This document shows positions 7,197 through 15,114 of a stretch of 20,143 nt of DNA, in pieces. How positions within the stretch are numbered: the first letter of the stretch is position 1; every line of letters begins with the position of its first letter. This stretch comes from DAOTTW01 sp034437615. GTDB lineage: Bacteria > Chloroflexota > Anaerolineae > Aggregatilineales > Phototrophicaceae. A program made the translations under genes and the position numbers. The notes beneath the pieces are model-generated. The model saw only the letters and a program-made list of their open reading frames with translations. It was not told where the DNA came from and searched no databases. The stretch covers positions 1 through 20,143 of the forward strand of contig DAOTTW010000125.1 of NCBI GenBank assembly GCA_034437615.1. The letters are read 5' to 3'.

Positions 7197-7970
7197 ATGA
7201 AAGCACTCGGCATAATTATCCTGTCGTTTTTACTATTGGCCACGGTTGGCGTGGGCGCACAGGACGAAACGACGAACGCACAAGGCGACGCAGATACGCT
7301 GGACGAGCAAGATATAGGCACCGTTGAGATTGACGTCTTTGATTTGACGGCGCGTATTATCTCACAAGATGGCCTTAGTGGTCGCTTTGAACAGGTCGAT
7401 GGTGAAAACGACCTGTACCTGCTATACATTGATGCTCCGAGCATCGGTAATGCGTTGAGTGTTGATACTGTTCTGCTGGTGACCGAGCAAGTCAATTTGA
7501 GTCAATTGCTCAATGACTGGGGTATGCTGGAAGCGCAATCTGTTCAGGCGCGTATAACTATTGCTGATGTGTCGGTTTCTATGTTCTTGTCATCTCCTGT
7601 TGTCTCTGGCGATAGCATCGCTTACAAAGCCCAGGTCAATGGCATCTCAAATGTGGATTTGGACACAGAGAAAGTCACTATGCCGAATCTTTTCACGAAC
7701 GCATCGCTTGTTATGGCATTCTCGCTCGGCTTTGAAGAGGCGCTATTCAGCAACAGCGTCGGCAATGATGTGCGTTTTAGTAGCTGTGGGAATTCGCTGA
7801 ATGAGCGGCGTGGGTTGATCGGCACGATTGAACGTATTGTTGATGGACGCATTCGCGTTTCGGAGCCGCGCAACGTCTACATCCGCTCATATCTGAATCG
7901 CATCCGGCGCATTGAGGCTGTTATGGAAGAAAACAATTGCTTCTTCACGGTTTATGAGTTGGGTGGCTAG
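7197..7970 (+). CDS. Exported protein of unknown function, paralogue of the protein at 16025
   Basis: I do not recognise the family. The 257-residue protein starts with a clear signal peptide (MKALGIIILSFLLLATVGVGA, residues 1-21) followed by QDE, and has no other membrane segment. The mature part is acidic at first, then looks beta-rich. NDW (106-108), DSIAYKAQV (139-147) and MPNLFTNASLVM (162-173) match the exported protein at 16025 with the same spacing. A C-terminal arm of about 65 residues, with Cys197 and Cys248 and many arginines, is absent from that paralogue. The ATG has GGAG 8 bases upstream. The small membrane protein at 8015 follows after 44 bases and is probably co-transcribed. 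Confidence 0.75.
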   Translation: MKALGIIILSFLLLATVGVGAQDETTNAQGDADTLDEQDIGTVEIDVFDLTARIISQDGLSGRFEQVDGENDLYLLYIDAPSIGNALSVDTVLLVTEQVNLSQLLNDWGMLEAQSVQARITIADVSVSMFLSSPVVSGDSIAYKAQVNGISNVDLDTEKVTMPNLFTNASLVMAFSLGFEEALFSNSVGNDVRFSSCGNSLNERRGLIGTIERIVDGRIRVSEPRNVYIRSYLNRIRRIEAVMEENNCFFTVYELGG

Positions 7971-8014
7971 CACAGCACGTAAGACATGACGCTTATGCAT
8001 AAGGAAGCAGCGCT

Positions 8015-8374
8015 ATGGCATCTATACCATCGACTAACGACAAACTTACATGGCGTTTTCCAGTTGGCCTGCGGTTGCCACCTGTGCGCCGTGCTACGGC
8101 AACGACCACGAGCGCCCAGGCACTCAGCCGACAAGAGGCCGCAAGCCGTATTCGTCGGCGCAACACCATGCTCTTGCTCATTGTCATGGTGGGTCTGACA
8201 CTCAACACATTGACAATTGGGTTGCTGCTGTATCAGACAAATATCGTGGACGTGCAGTTACAGACAACGATAACGGCTGTCGCGCTGGCAGTGAAAGCTG
8301 CGGCTATCGCGATGGTGGTCGGTGGCGTGCGCTGGTATTTCGTGGGCCGCAAGCACCTTACGCAATATCTGTAG
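8015..8374 (+). CDS. Small membrane protein with two predicted helices
   Basis: The family is not recognised. The 119-residue protein has a basic, Ser/Thr-rich N-terminal region with RRR at 47-49, then two hydrophobic helices at about 51-73 and 85-109 joined by a short loop, and a short basic tail. The positive-inside rule would place both ends in the cytoplasm. The ribosome site AAGGAAG is 7 bases from the ATG. The upstream exported-protein gene ends 44 bases before, so the two likely form one transcript. It ends 24 bases from the convergent peptidase gene. Function unknown; the start and coding status are well supported by the ribosome site and the regular composition. Confidence 0.65.
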   Translation: MASIPSTNDKLTWRFPVGLRLPPVRRATATTTSAQALSRQEAASRIRRRNTMLLLIVMVGLTLNTLTIGLLLYQTNIVDVQLQTTITAVALAVKAAAIAMVVGGVRWYFVGRKHLTQYL

Positions 8375-8398
8375 CGCGGTTTCGTGCCGTCTGGTTGG

Positions 8399-9301
8399 TT
8401 AGGATGGCACCCACATACGCAGGAAATCTGCAATATCAACCCAGTTCCCCTCTGCGATCATCTCTACGTGGGCATGTGCGCTAGTGCTGCGACCACTACT
8501 GCCCACGCGCCCCACAACCTGACCTACATTAACGTTTTGGCCTTGCGTGACGTAGGTCACTGATAGGTGCGCGTAGCCCGTATAGAGGCCCATCCCATGA
8601 TCGACCAATACATAGTTGCCACGTAGCGGTATTTCATCCGCGAAAACCACACGCCCGGATGCCACAGATGTCATCGGAACGCCGAAATCTACATTGAAGT
8701 CCCAGCCTGTGTGCCGCGTATCGTAAAAGCCGTTAATGAGGCGCACAACCCCAAACGGTGATGATAATTCGCCGTCAACTGGCGTCATCCAGCCTTTGCC
8801 AGCCCACAATGGTTGCGGTGTTAGCGGAGCAGCTAACTCGAAGAGTTGTGCAAGCTCTTGTGCCTCAACATCTTGATTGAGCAAGTCGCTGTTTTCGTTT
8901 TGCAGGATGACCGTTTGACGCAGGAAGTTACCATCGCGCACCGTCACACGCGCACGCAAGTCTTCGTTGAGGCCATATGAATAGCGCACGGTCACTAGCA
9001 GGTCATAATCACGTGGGGCACGCTCCCAATTAACCGCGATAAAGGCGTAGTAGCCGTCTTGTGAGGGCAATGTGAAGATGTTGAGCGCATCGCGGCCAAA
9101 CGTCGCGCTGACCTGAGCAATATCGCGGCCTGTGACCTCGATTAAGCCGACACGTCCCTGCTGGATCGTATCGAAATATAGTGCTAACTGAGCGCGTTCG
9201 GTTTCGATGACGCGGATGGGCTGACCGTTGTTGCTTTGTGCATTTGAACTGACGGTAAACAGCAGCAACAGCACGATGATCGCAGTGTAAACCCGGAGCA
9301 T
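8399..9301 (-). CDS. Exported M23 (LytM-type) metallo-endopeptidase
   Basis: This is likely a peptidoglycan cross-bridge or stem peptide hydrolase, or a regulator of one, acting outside the membrane. From the ATG at 9301 it has 300 residues with a signal peptide at 1-21 (hydrophobic IIVLLLLF, ending SSNAQ). A beta-rich N-terminal part (about 30-150) resembles the accessory domain found before M23 domains. The M23 domain covers about 172-290, with zinc ligands H197 and D201 (HTGWD) and H278 in HAH (276-278), plus H245 in TGYAH. The frame is open to 9421, where an ATG overlaps the typA stop (TAATG), but the signal peptide begins at 9301 and a possible -10 box (TACAAT on the minus strand, 9340-9345) lies between. 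The typA-coupled longer form remains possible. Confidence 0.88.
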   Translation of the reverse strand: MLRVYTAIIVLLLLFTVSSNAQSNNGQPIRVIETERAQLALYFDTIQQGRVGLIEVTGRDIAQVSATFGRDALNIFTLPSQDGYYAFIAVNWERAPRDYDLLVTVRYSYGLNEDLRARVTVRDGNFLRQTVILQNENSDLLNQDVEAQELAQLFELAAPLTPQPLWAGKGWMTPVDGELSSPFGVVRLINGFYDTRHTGWDFNVDFGVPMTSVASGRVVFADEIPLRGNYVLVDHGMGLYTGYAHLSVTYVTQGQNVNVGQVVGRVGSSGRSTSAHAHVEMIAEGNWVDIADFLRMWVPS

Positions 9302-9420
9302 AGCTTTCCCGATTTCAAGAGATGAATTCACGGCGGCGGATTGTACCTGTCGTCCGCTGGCTTGGGTAGGCGTGGGAAGTGCGACTAAGAGCAGCGGGGC
9401 TGGCAGCTTGCCCCACTGCA

Positions 9421-11265
9421 TTAGCTGCCGATTAATTGCTTGCGGCGTTTTTCTTCTTTCATGCGTAGCTCTGTTTTCAGAATGCGCTTGCGTACACGCA
9501 GGCTGTTCGGCGTGATTTCTAGCAATTCATCCTGCGCCAAAAATTCAATGTAATCGTCCAGGCTCATGCGACGGGGTGGCGTAAGGCCGTCGGTGGTTTC
9601 TGTCGGCTTGGCGCGAAAATTCGTTAGTTGCTTGGCTTTGGCTACGTTGAGCGGCAGATCTTCCGGGCGGATGTGCTCACCGACGACCATACCCTCGTAA
9701 ATATCCGCACCTGGCATGATGAAGAATTCACCGCGTTGCTGTGCGTTAACCAATGCATAAGCGGTAGATGTGCCTGCTTCCATCGCGACAAGGCTGCCAT
9801 AGCGACGACCAGGAACTTCACCGCCTAGCGGCTCATAGCCGTGAAAGATGCTGTGAATCTGGCCCATGCCGCTGGTTGCACGCATCAAGTGTGAGCGGAA
9901 ACCGAGTAGGCCGCGTGTTGGCACGAGATATTCTAAGTAGGTAGTGCCGTGCTCACTGCGCATGTTCAGCATTTGGCCATTGCGTTCACCGAGCAACTCG
10001 ACAATCGTGCCGACTTTTCCGTCTGCAACTTCGATGTGTACGTTCTCGATGGGTTCTAGTGTTTTGCCGTCTGCATTTTCCATAAAGATGACTTCGGGCT
10101 TGCTGACTTCAAACTCGTAGCCTTCGCGCCGCATGGTTTCGATCAAGATGCCGAGGTGCAGTTCACCGCGCCCACTGACGACAAATTTATCTGCTGAGTC
10201 GCCATCTTCGACGCGCAAGGCAACGTTGCTACGGATTTCTTCTTGCAGGCGCTGACGCAAACGGCGCGATGTACCCAATCCTTGCTTGCCTTCACGACCT
10301 GCAAAGGGCGACGTGTTGACGCCAAACGTCATGCGCAGCGTTGGCTCTTCGATACGGATGCCGGCTAGCGGTTCAGTGATGTCAGGGTGGGCCAGTGTAT
10401 CGCTGATTTCCAGCGGATCGAAGCCACTAATGGCCACAATATCGCCTGCTGTAGCTTCTTCGACTTCTGCTTTTTGCAGGTTGTGAAATTGGAAGAGGTA
10501 TTCCAAGCGGCCCGTCACGCGCTGACCTTTGAGCGTCAGACGTACCAGGGGCATCCCTTTATGCATGGAGCCGGAGCGAATGCGCCCGATGCCGATTTGA
10601 CCTTTGTAACGGTCATATTCGAGTGTGGTTATAAGCATTTGTGCGGGTGATTCGCTGTCGATTTCCGGTGGTGGCACCTGGGCCAGGATCATATCAAAGA
10701 GCGGACCGAGCGTATCTTCCAGTGCATCAGCTTTCAGGCCAGCACGCCCATGCAAGCCGATGGTGTAGACAACCGGAAAATCCGCTTGTTCGTCGTTGGC
10801 ACCGAGTTCAATAAAGAGGTCGAATGCCTCGTTGAGCACTTCGTCAGGGCGGGCGTTGGCACGGTCGATCTTGTTGACGACGACGATAACGCGCAGCCCA
10901 AGCTCCAGCGCTTTGCGCAGTACAAAGCGTGTTTGTGGCATGGGGCCTTCTACGGAGTCGATCAGCAACAAGGCACCATCAACCATATTCAGCACACGCT
11001 CAACCTCACCGCCAAAATCGGCATGGCCGGGTGTGTCTACGATGTTGATTTTCGTGTTTTGCCATGTCACTGCTGTGTTCTTCGCGAGAATTGTAATGCC
11101 GCGTTCGCGTTCTAATGCGTTGGAATCGAGTACACGATCTTCGAGGTCGCTGCCCTCACGAAAGACGTTGGTTTGTCTCAACATGCCATCCACCAACGTT
11201 GTTTTGCCGTGATCGACATGCGCAATGATCGCGATGTTACGAATATCGCTGCGTACTTGCGTCAC
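9421..11265 (-). CDS. typA: Ribosome-associated GTPase TypA/BipA
   Basis: TypA is a translational GTPase related to EF-G and LepA; it binds the 70S ribosome and affects growth under stress and large-subunit assembly. The protein is 614 residues, the usual length. GTPase motifs are AHVDHGKTT (15-23), RGITI (55-59), DTPGH (77-81) and NKIDR (131-135). The C-terminal half contains the TypA-specific region with GRGELHLGILIETMRREGYE and RGLLGFRS. The start codon is GTG at 11263-11265, with AGGA 10 bases upstream. The downstream peptidase gene begins with, or 120 bases after, the typA stop. A promoter with an extended -10 box lies about 50 bases upstream. Confidence 0.96.
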   Translation of the reverse strand: MTQVRSDIRNIAIIAHVDHGKTTLVDGMLRQTNVFREGSDLEDRVLDSNALERERGITILAKNTAVTWQNTKINIVDTPGHADFGGEVERVLNMVDGALLLIDSVEGPMPQTRFVLRKALELGLRVIVVVNKIDRANARPDEVLNEAFDLFIELGANDEQADFPVVYTIGLHGRAGLKADALEDTLGPLFDMILAQVPPPEIDSESPAQMLITTLEYDRYKGQIGIGRIRSGSMHKGMPLVRLTLKGQRVTGRLEYLFQFHNLQKAEVEEATAGDIVAISGFDPLEISDTLAHPDITEPLAGIRIEEPTLRMTFGVNTSPFAGREGKQGLGTSRRLRQRLQEEIRSNVALRVEDGDSADKFVVSGRGELHLGILIETMRREGYEFEVSKPEVIFMENADGKTLEPIENVHIEVADGKVGTIVELLGERNGQMLNMRSEHGTTYLEYLVPTRGLLGFRSHLMRATSGMGQIHSIFHGYEPLGGEVPGRRYGSLVAMEAGTSTAYALVNAQQRGEFFIMPGADIYEGMVVGEHIRPEDLPLNVAKAKQLTNFRAKPTETTDGLTPPRRMSLDDYIEFLAQDELLEITPNSLRVRKRILKTELRMKEEKRRKQLIGS

Positions 11266-11315
11266 TGTGTTGTTATCCTGTGAACTGTAGACGGTAGGAG
11301 AAATAATGCCGTGAC

Positions 11316-11324
11316 ATCATAGCA
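11316..11324 (-). promoter_or_regulatory. Extended -10 promoter of typA
   Basis: On the minus strand TGCTATGAT is a TGN plus 5 of 6 match to TATAAT. No strong -35 box is visible. Transcription would begin near 11309, giving a leader of about 44 bases with the AGGA ribosome site before the GTG start. Confidence 0.45.
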
Positions 11325-11367
11325 GGTTTGTGTTAAAAGTGCTGTAGAAAAGCGGATTCGTGTTAAG

Positions 11368-11396
11368 TTGCTCGCACGTCTGCTTTGGGTTATGCT
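11368..11396 (+). promoter_or_regulatory. Weak promoter candidate for the SH3/Excalibur gene
   Basis: TTGCTC (11368-11373) and TATGCT (11391-11396) are separated by 17 bases. Matches are 3 of 6 and 4 of 6, so this is only a candidate. It would place the transcription start close to 11403, just before the ATG at 11414, which argues against the GTG start at 11360. Confidence 0.25.
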
Positions 11397-11413
11397 GGCG
11401 CTTGTTTAATAAA

Positions 11414-12406
11414 ATGAGTGGACGCAGTGGTATGTCAGCAGCAAAGTGGCAGGTGGTACAGGAATTGATACAGGATGGCGAGGTTGATGAAGCTATCGCT
11501 ATCCTCAAGAAAATAGATGACCCCAAAGCCGTTGCGCTGCTGAAGCAATTACAGCAAAAGCGACCTGATAATAGCGTGTGGCTGATGTTAGCTATCGGGT
11601 CTATGGCAACTATGACGGCTGTGGTATTGCTTGTCGTCGTTGTTGTGGCAGGCCAGCGAGCACCGCAGATGCTGCAAATGCCGACGCAGATCGCATTGCC
11701 CTCTGTGACGTACACAACAACAGCCACAGAGACACCGTTCCGAACGTGGACACCGCGACCAACGTTAACGCCCTATCCCACAGCAACGGATACGATCACC
11801 AGCAGCCCGACAGCAGCGCCAACCATGACCATCTCTGATACGCCTACATACACTGTAACGGGCCAAGCGGTCGACAGCGCTTCTAGTGTTGATAGCACTG
11901 GGCTAACGCCACTGCCGCCGGAAGTCTTTTATTTACGGCATACATCCAACCTGCGTGAATGCCCGGATATTGCTTGCTCGGTTGTCGTGCAGTTGAACGT
12001 TGGTCAGGCATTGGGCGTGGACGCGATCACGACAGGTACTATCGTCAACAACGATAATGGCTGGTATCGCACCAGCTATCGGGGCCGATTCGTTTACGTG
12101 CATCGTTCACTGGTCAGCCGCAGTGCACCCCAACCGACAGCGATTATTTCGCAGCCTGTGCAGCCAATGAATCCGGTTTACAGTGCCCCAGCACAAGCAC
12201 CGACGGCTATTGTGATCCCGGTGGGTAGTGGCGGCAGCGGTAGCTCAGCAGGCGGCAATCCTGGTAATTTTACCTGCGACTGTAGCCTGTCCTGTGGGCA
12301 GATACTAAGTTGTCAGGAAGCGTATTACCAACTGAACACCTGCGGCTGTTCAGCGCGTGATAGCGATAAGGACGGGGTCCCGTGTGAAAGCCTGTGTAAC
12401 CCGTAG
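11414..12406 (+). CDS. Membrane-anchored SH3 and Excalibur domain protein
   Basis: The 330-residue protein has, in order: a short charged helical segment (about 10-50) predicted to lie in the cytoplasm; one membrane helix (about 54-79); a Thr/Pro-rich linker (about 85-165); a bacterial SH3-like domain (about 172-235, LRECPDIACSVVVQLNVG then GWYRTSYRGRFVYV); a Pro/Gln then Gly/Ser linker; and a C-terminal Excalibur-type calcium-binding motif with DSDKDGVPCE (316-325) among eight cysteines. The SH3 domain probably binds cell-wall or other extracellular ligands. The start is uncertain: ATG at 11414, ATG at 11432 and GTG at 11360 are all in frame and none has a good ribosome site. It ends 10 bases from the convergent sphingomyelinase-like gene. 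Exact function unknown. Confidence 0.82.
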   Translation: MSGRSGMSAAKWQVVQELIQDGEVDEAIAILKKIDDPKAVALLKQLQQKRPDNSVWLMLAIGSMATMTAVVLLVVVVVAGQRAPQMLQMPTQIALPSVTYTTTATETPFRTWTPRPTLTPYPTATDTITSSPTAAPTMTISDTPTYTVTGQAVDSASSVDSTGLTPLPPEVFYLRHTSNLRECPDIACSVVVQLNVGQALGVDAITTGTIVNNDNGWYRTSYRGRFVYVHRSLVSRSAPQPTAIISQPVQPMNPVYSAPAQAPTAIVIPVGSGGSGSSAGGNPGNFTCDCSLSCGQILSCQEAYYQLNTCGCSARDSDKDGVPCESLCNP

Positions 12407-12416
12407 CGCCAGCTAT

Positions 12417-13577
12417 CTATTCGCTGCATTGTTGGCCATTGAACAGGCGTTGCCCATTGATCTGGTGCTCAAGCTCGGCAATCAGGGCATCCAGCGCAGC
12501 AGCACGCGGCTTTAAGCTGAGAAAACCGTGTGCTGCATTGCCGGCACCGTAAAACATGAGGGCAACAAACAGCCATCGGTGTAAAAAACGTGCAAATCCG
12601 GCTGGTTGCTGGTTGCGTTCCCGTGAGAGCAGCAGCGTATCGGCAATGGCTGCAAAGCTGAGAAAGCTGCGATTACTGGCGTTGTGCTGCTCCAGTGATA
12701 CTGCTGCGCGTGTCTGCTGCAAAGCTCCTAGCAATTCGGCCAGGACTTCGTAGCCTGCACGATATGCAGCTATTTTCTGTGTTTGCGGATCGGTGATTTC
12801 CACACCGGCCAGCAAACCGTAATGATCGCTGTAGGCGCGTGCCGCGCCGTGCTCTGTCAGCCTCTCGGTCAGGGTAATGTCTATCGTATTCGCACGCAAG
12901 CCGTGCAGCAAAATGTAATCCAGGCGCTCCGATTTTGAGGCGACGTAAGGGTTTTGCTGATGAAAAGTATAGCCTGTCTCGCCTGGGTATGTCAGCGCGT
13001 AGGCATCATCTAAGGCGGCGAGCTGCGTCACCAGGCGATAGCCGAGGCGGTCAGGGCGCGTATTCAGGTCGCCACAGAGAATCGTAGGCGAATCCGCATA
13101 GCGATGGACGAGGCGCGCCGTTTCATACAGGTTGCTATTTGTATACGCGGCATACTCGTTATCAGTGGCGTCTTCATATTGGGCGTGGGTGTGACAGTTA
13201 AAGACGTTTACAGGGCCATCTGCCGTTTCGACGCGGGTAAGGCCGATGCCTTTGCCTGCGAAGTAATCCCCGCGCCAGAATTTTTCCGGCTTGCCAGCCA
13301 TGCGAAAGCGGTAAAAGACGGCATCGCTAATCGGGAAGCGTGAGAAGGTCATCAAGCCACTACCGAGTAAACCAGATGCAAAGTAGTGCTGGTATGGATA
13401 GACCGCCTGCAATGCGTTCGTCATCCGTTGCCGATCTGATTCTCGGTACATTTCCTGCAATGCGATGACATCCGGCGCAAGCTCTAAGATGCGGCTCGCA
13501 ATTGCAGTCATGCGTTGTGTGTGATGCTTGGCATAGGGAGTTCCCCAGGTGTTGAAGGTCAGAATACGAAAACTCAT
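12417..13577 (-). CDS. Neutral sphingomyelinase-like phosphodiesterase (DNase I fold)
   Basis: The 386-residue protein belongs to the endonuclease/exonuclease/phosphatase superfamily. Catalytic positions are visible: N9, E42 in LQEM, H129 in CHTHAQY, D170 and N172 in GDLN, D219 in RLDY, and D251-H252 in SDHYG. FASGLLGSGLMTFSRFPI (66-83) and GDYFAGKGIGL (103-113) match the corresponding segments of eukaryotic neutral sphingomyelinase SMPD2 as I recall them, better than nucleases such as ExoA. A C-terminal extension of about 120 residues has one hydrophobic stretch (about 331-353) and amphipathic helices, again as in SMPD2. No signal peptide is seen. AGGGG lies 7 bases before the ATG. The likely substrate is a phospholipid such as sphingomyelin or a related phosphodiester; this is inference. 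Confidence 0.82.
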   Translation of the reverse strand: MSFRILTFNTWGTPYAKHHTQRMTAIASRILELAPDVIALQEMYRESDRQRMTNALQAVYPYQHYFASGLLGSGLMTFSRFPISDAVFYRFRMAGKPEKFWRGDYFAGKGIGLTRVETADGPVNVFNCHTHAQYEDATDNEYAAYTNSNLYETARLVHRYADSPTILCGDLNTRPDRLGYRLVTQLAALDDAYALTYPGETGYTFHQQNPYVASKSERLDYILLHGLRANTIDITLTERLTEHGAARAYSDHYGLLAGVEITDPQTQKIAAYRAGYEVLAELLGALQQTRAAVSLEQHNASNRSFLSFAAIADTLLLSRERNQQPAGFARFLHRWLFVALMFYGAGNAAHGFLSLKPRAAALDALIAELEHQINGQRLFNGQQCSE

Positions 13578-13640
13578 CTACAGCCCCTTTGCTCTTCGTA
13601 TATCAGTTATCAGTTGGTGCCGTCCGACACGACACACTGC

Positions 13641-13669
13641 TTGTACATCTTTAAGCAAATAATTAGAAT
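13641..13669 (+). promoter_or_regulatory. Promoter candidate for the amidohydrolase gene
   Basis: TTGTAC (13641-13646) and TAGAAT (13664-13669, 5 of 6) are 17 bases apart. Transcription would start near 13676, leaving a leader of about 54 bases before the ATG at 13730. It lies in the 152-base gap between two divergent genes. Confidence 0.45.
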
Positions 13670-13729
13670 TTGCCATGCAAGACATTGTAAGGCCGGATGG
13701 CTAAATTTTAGCGGCTGGAGTTGCTCGCC

Positions 13730-15100
13730 ATGTATGAACTCGTCATCAAAAACGGCACAGTGGTCACGTCCACGCAGGTTTATAGGGCAGATGTTGCTGT
13801 AGGCGGCCAGCATATCGTCGCTGTCGGCCTGGGTTTGCGGGGTGAACGTGAACTTGATGCGACTGGCAAACTGGTTACGCCCGGTGCGGTGGATGTGCAC
13901 GTGCATTTATCGCTGGATTTGGGCGATGGGCTGGTGTCATCGGATGATTTTTTCACGGGGACACGGGCAGCAGCTTATGGCGGCACAACCAGCGTGATTA
14001 CGTTTGTGCATCCGACGCCGGAGCAGAGCATGATGCAGGCGTTCGAGGCACGCAAAGCCGAGGCTGGTACAAATGCTGTGATTGATTACGGCTTTCATAT
14101 GGCTATTACGCCGCACCACATTGGGCGACTCAGCAATCTACAGGACTTTGTCGCAGCAGGTATCACGTCGTTCAAACTTTACATGGCTTATGCGTTGCGC
14201 TTGCACGATGGCCAACTGCTGGACGCTTTGCGCCTCATCAAGCAGGTGAGTGGGCTACCCGTCGTCCACGCTGAAAATTGGGATGCTATACAAGCAAACA
14301 TCCGGCGTGAGCGTGAGGCAGGGAATATCGACAAACCGATTTATCATGAAGTGACACGTCCCGCCGACTTAGAAGCCGGAGCAGTACGACGCAGCATTGA
14401 ATTTGCGGCTTATACAAGCAACCCGTTGCTGATTTTTCACATTGGTAACGGACAAAGCGCTGAAGCCATTGCAAGGGCGCAGGCGAACAATCAGCGGGTA
14501 TATGGGGAAACGTGCCCACAATATTTGTTGCGTAGCAAACTGGATTACAAGCGCGAGGGGCTTGAGGGTTTGCTGGGCATTTGCGCACCACCGTTACGCA
14601 CGGCTAGCGATCAGCGCTTGCTATGGGGATACCTGCGCCGTGATGTGATGAACATTGTCAGCACGGACCACTGTCCATTTACACGTGAGCAAAAGGCACG
14701 CGGCCTACAGGATTTTACGAAAACACCCGGCGGTGTGCCGTCTATCGAGATGCGCTTTGCCGCGATGTATGCTCACGCTGTACGTTCTGACAAGCTGAGC
14801 TTATCCCGCTGGGTGGCTGTATGCTGTACCCGACCCGCACAGCTACTCGGTATGACGCGCAAGGGTCACATTGCACCCGGCTTCGACGCCGACCTGGTAA
14901 TCTTCGACCCTGAGCAGCCGTTTCGTTTATCGGTTGATAGACTGCATGAAAACGTAGATTGGACGCCATACGAAGGCATGACAGGGCAAGGTTGGCCACA
15001 GACCGTTATCAGTCGTGGCCAGATCATCGTGCAGGATGGTAAATTCGTGGGTGAGCGTGGGCGAGGTGCTTATATCCATCGTGAAACGCCGCCGCCGTAA
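13730..15100 (+). CDS. Dihydropyrimidinase/D-hydantoinase-like amidohydrolase
   Basis: This is a binuclear zinc amidohydrolase that opens cyclic amides such as dihydropyrimidines or hydantoins. The protein is 456 residues, usual for the family. Metal ligands are H57 and H59 (VHVHL), the carbamylated-lysine candidate K149 (TSFKLYMAY), H180 (HAEN), H237 (FHIGNG) and D313 (STDHCPF). TCPQYLL at 261-267 is also typical. Two substrate-side motifs differ: the usual HVSS is HIGN, and the usual PNGxPGIE is PGGVPSIE, so the natural substrate may not be dihydrouracil. The ATG at 13730 has CTGGAG 9 bases upstream; an in-frame TTG at 13721 is less likely. No hydantoin racemase, carbamoylase or dihydropyrimidine dehydrogenase gene is adjacent. 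Confidence 0.87.
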   Translation: MYELVIKNGTVVTSTQVYRADVAVGGQHIVAVGLGLRGERELDATGKLVTPGAVDVHVHLSLDLGDGLVSSDDFFTGTRAAAYGGTTSVITFVHPTPEQSMMQAFEARKAEAGTNAVIDYGFHMAITPHHIGRLSNLQDFVAAGITSFKLYMAYALRLHDGQLLDALRLIKQVSGLPVVHAENWDAIQANIRREREAGNIDKPIYHEVTRPADLEAGAVRRSIEFAAYTSNPLLIFHIGNGQSAEAIARAQANNQRVYGETCPQYLLRSKLDYKREGLEGLLGICAPPLRTASDQRLLWGYLRRDVMNIVSTDHCPFTREQKARGLQDFTKTPGGVPSIEMRFAAMYAHAVRSDKLSLSRWVAVCCTRPAQLLGMTRKGHIAPGFDADLVIFDPEQPFRLSVDRLHENVDWTPYEGMTGQGWPQTVISRGQIIVQDGKFVGERGRGAYIHRETPPP

Positions 15101-15114
15101 GACGTAATTGGAGT

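Noticed and set aside
8015..8484. Alternative overlapping frames (8050-8484 plus, 7993-8208 minus) to the small membrane protein
   Set aside because: Only the frame at 8015 has a ribosome site and a coherent two-helix membrane pattern; the others are Cys, His and Arg-rich shadow frames.
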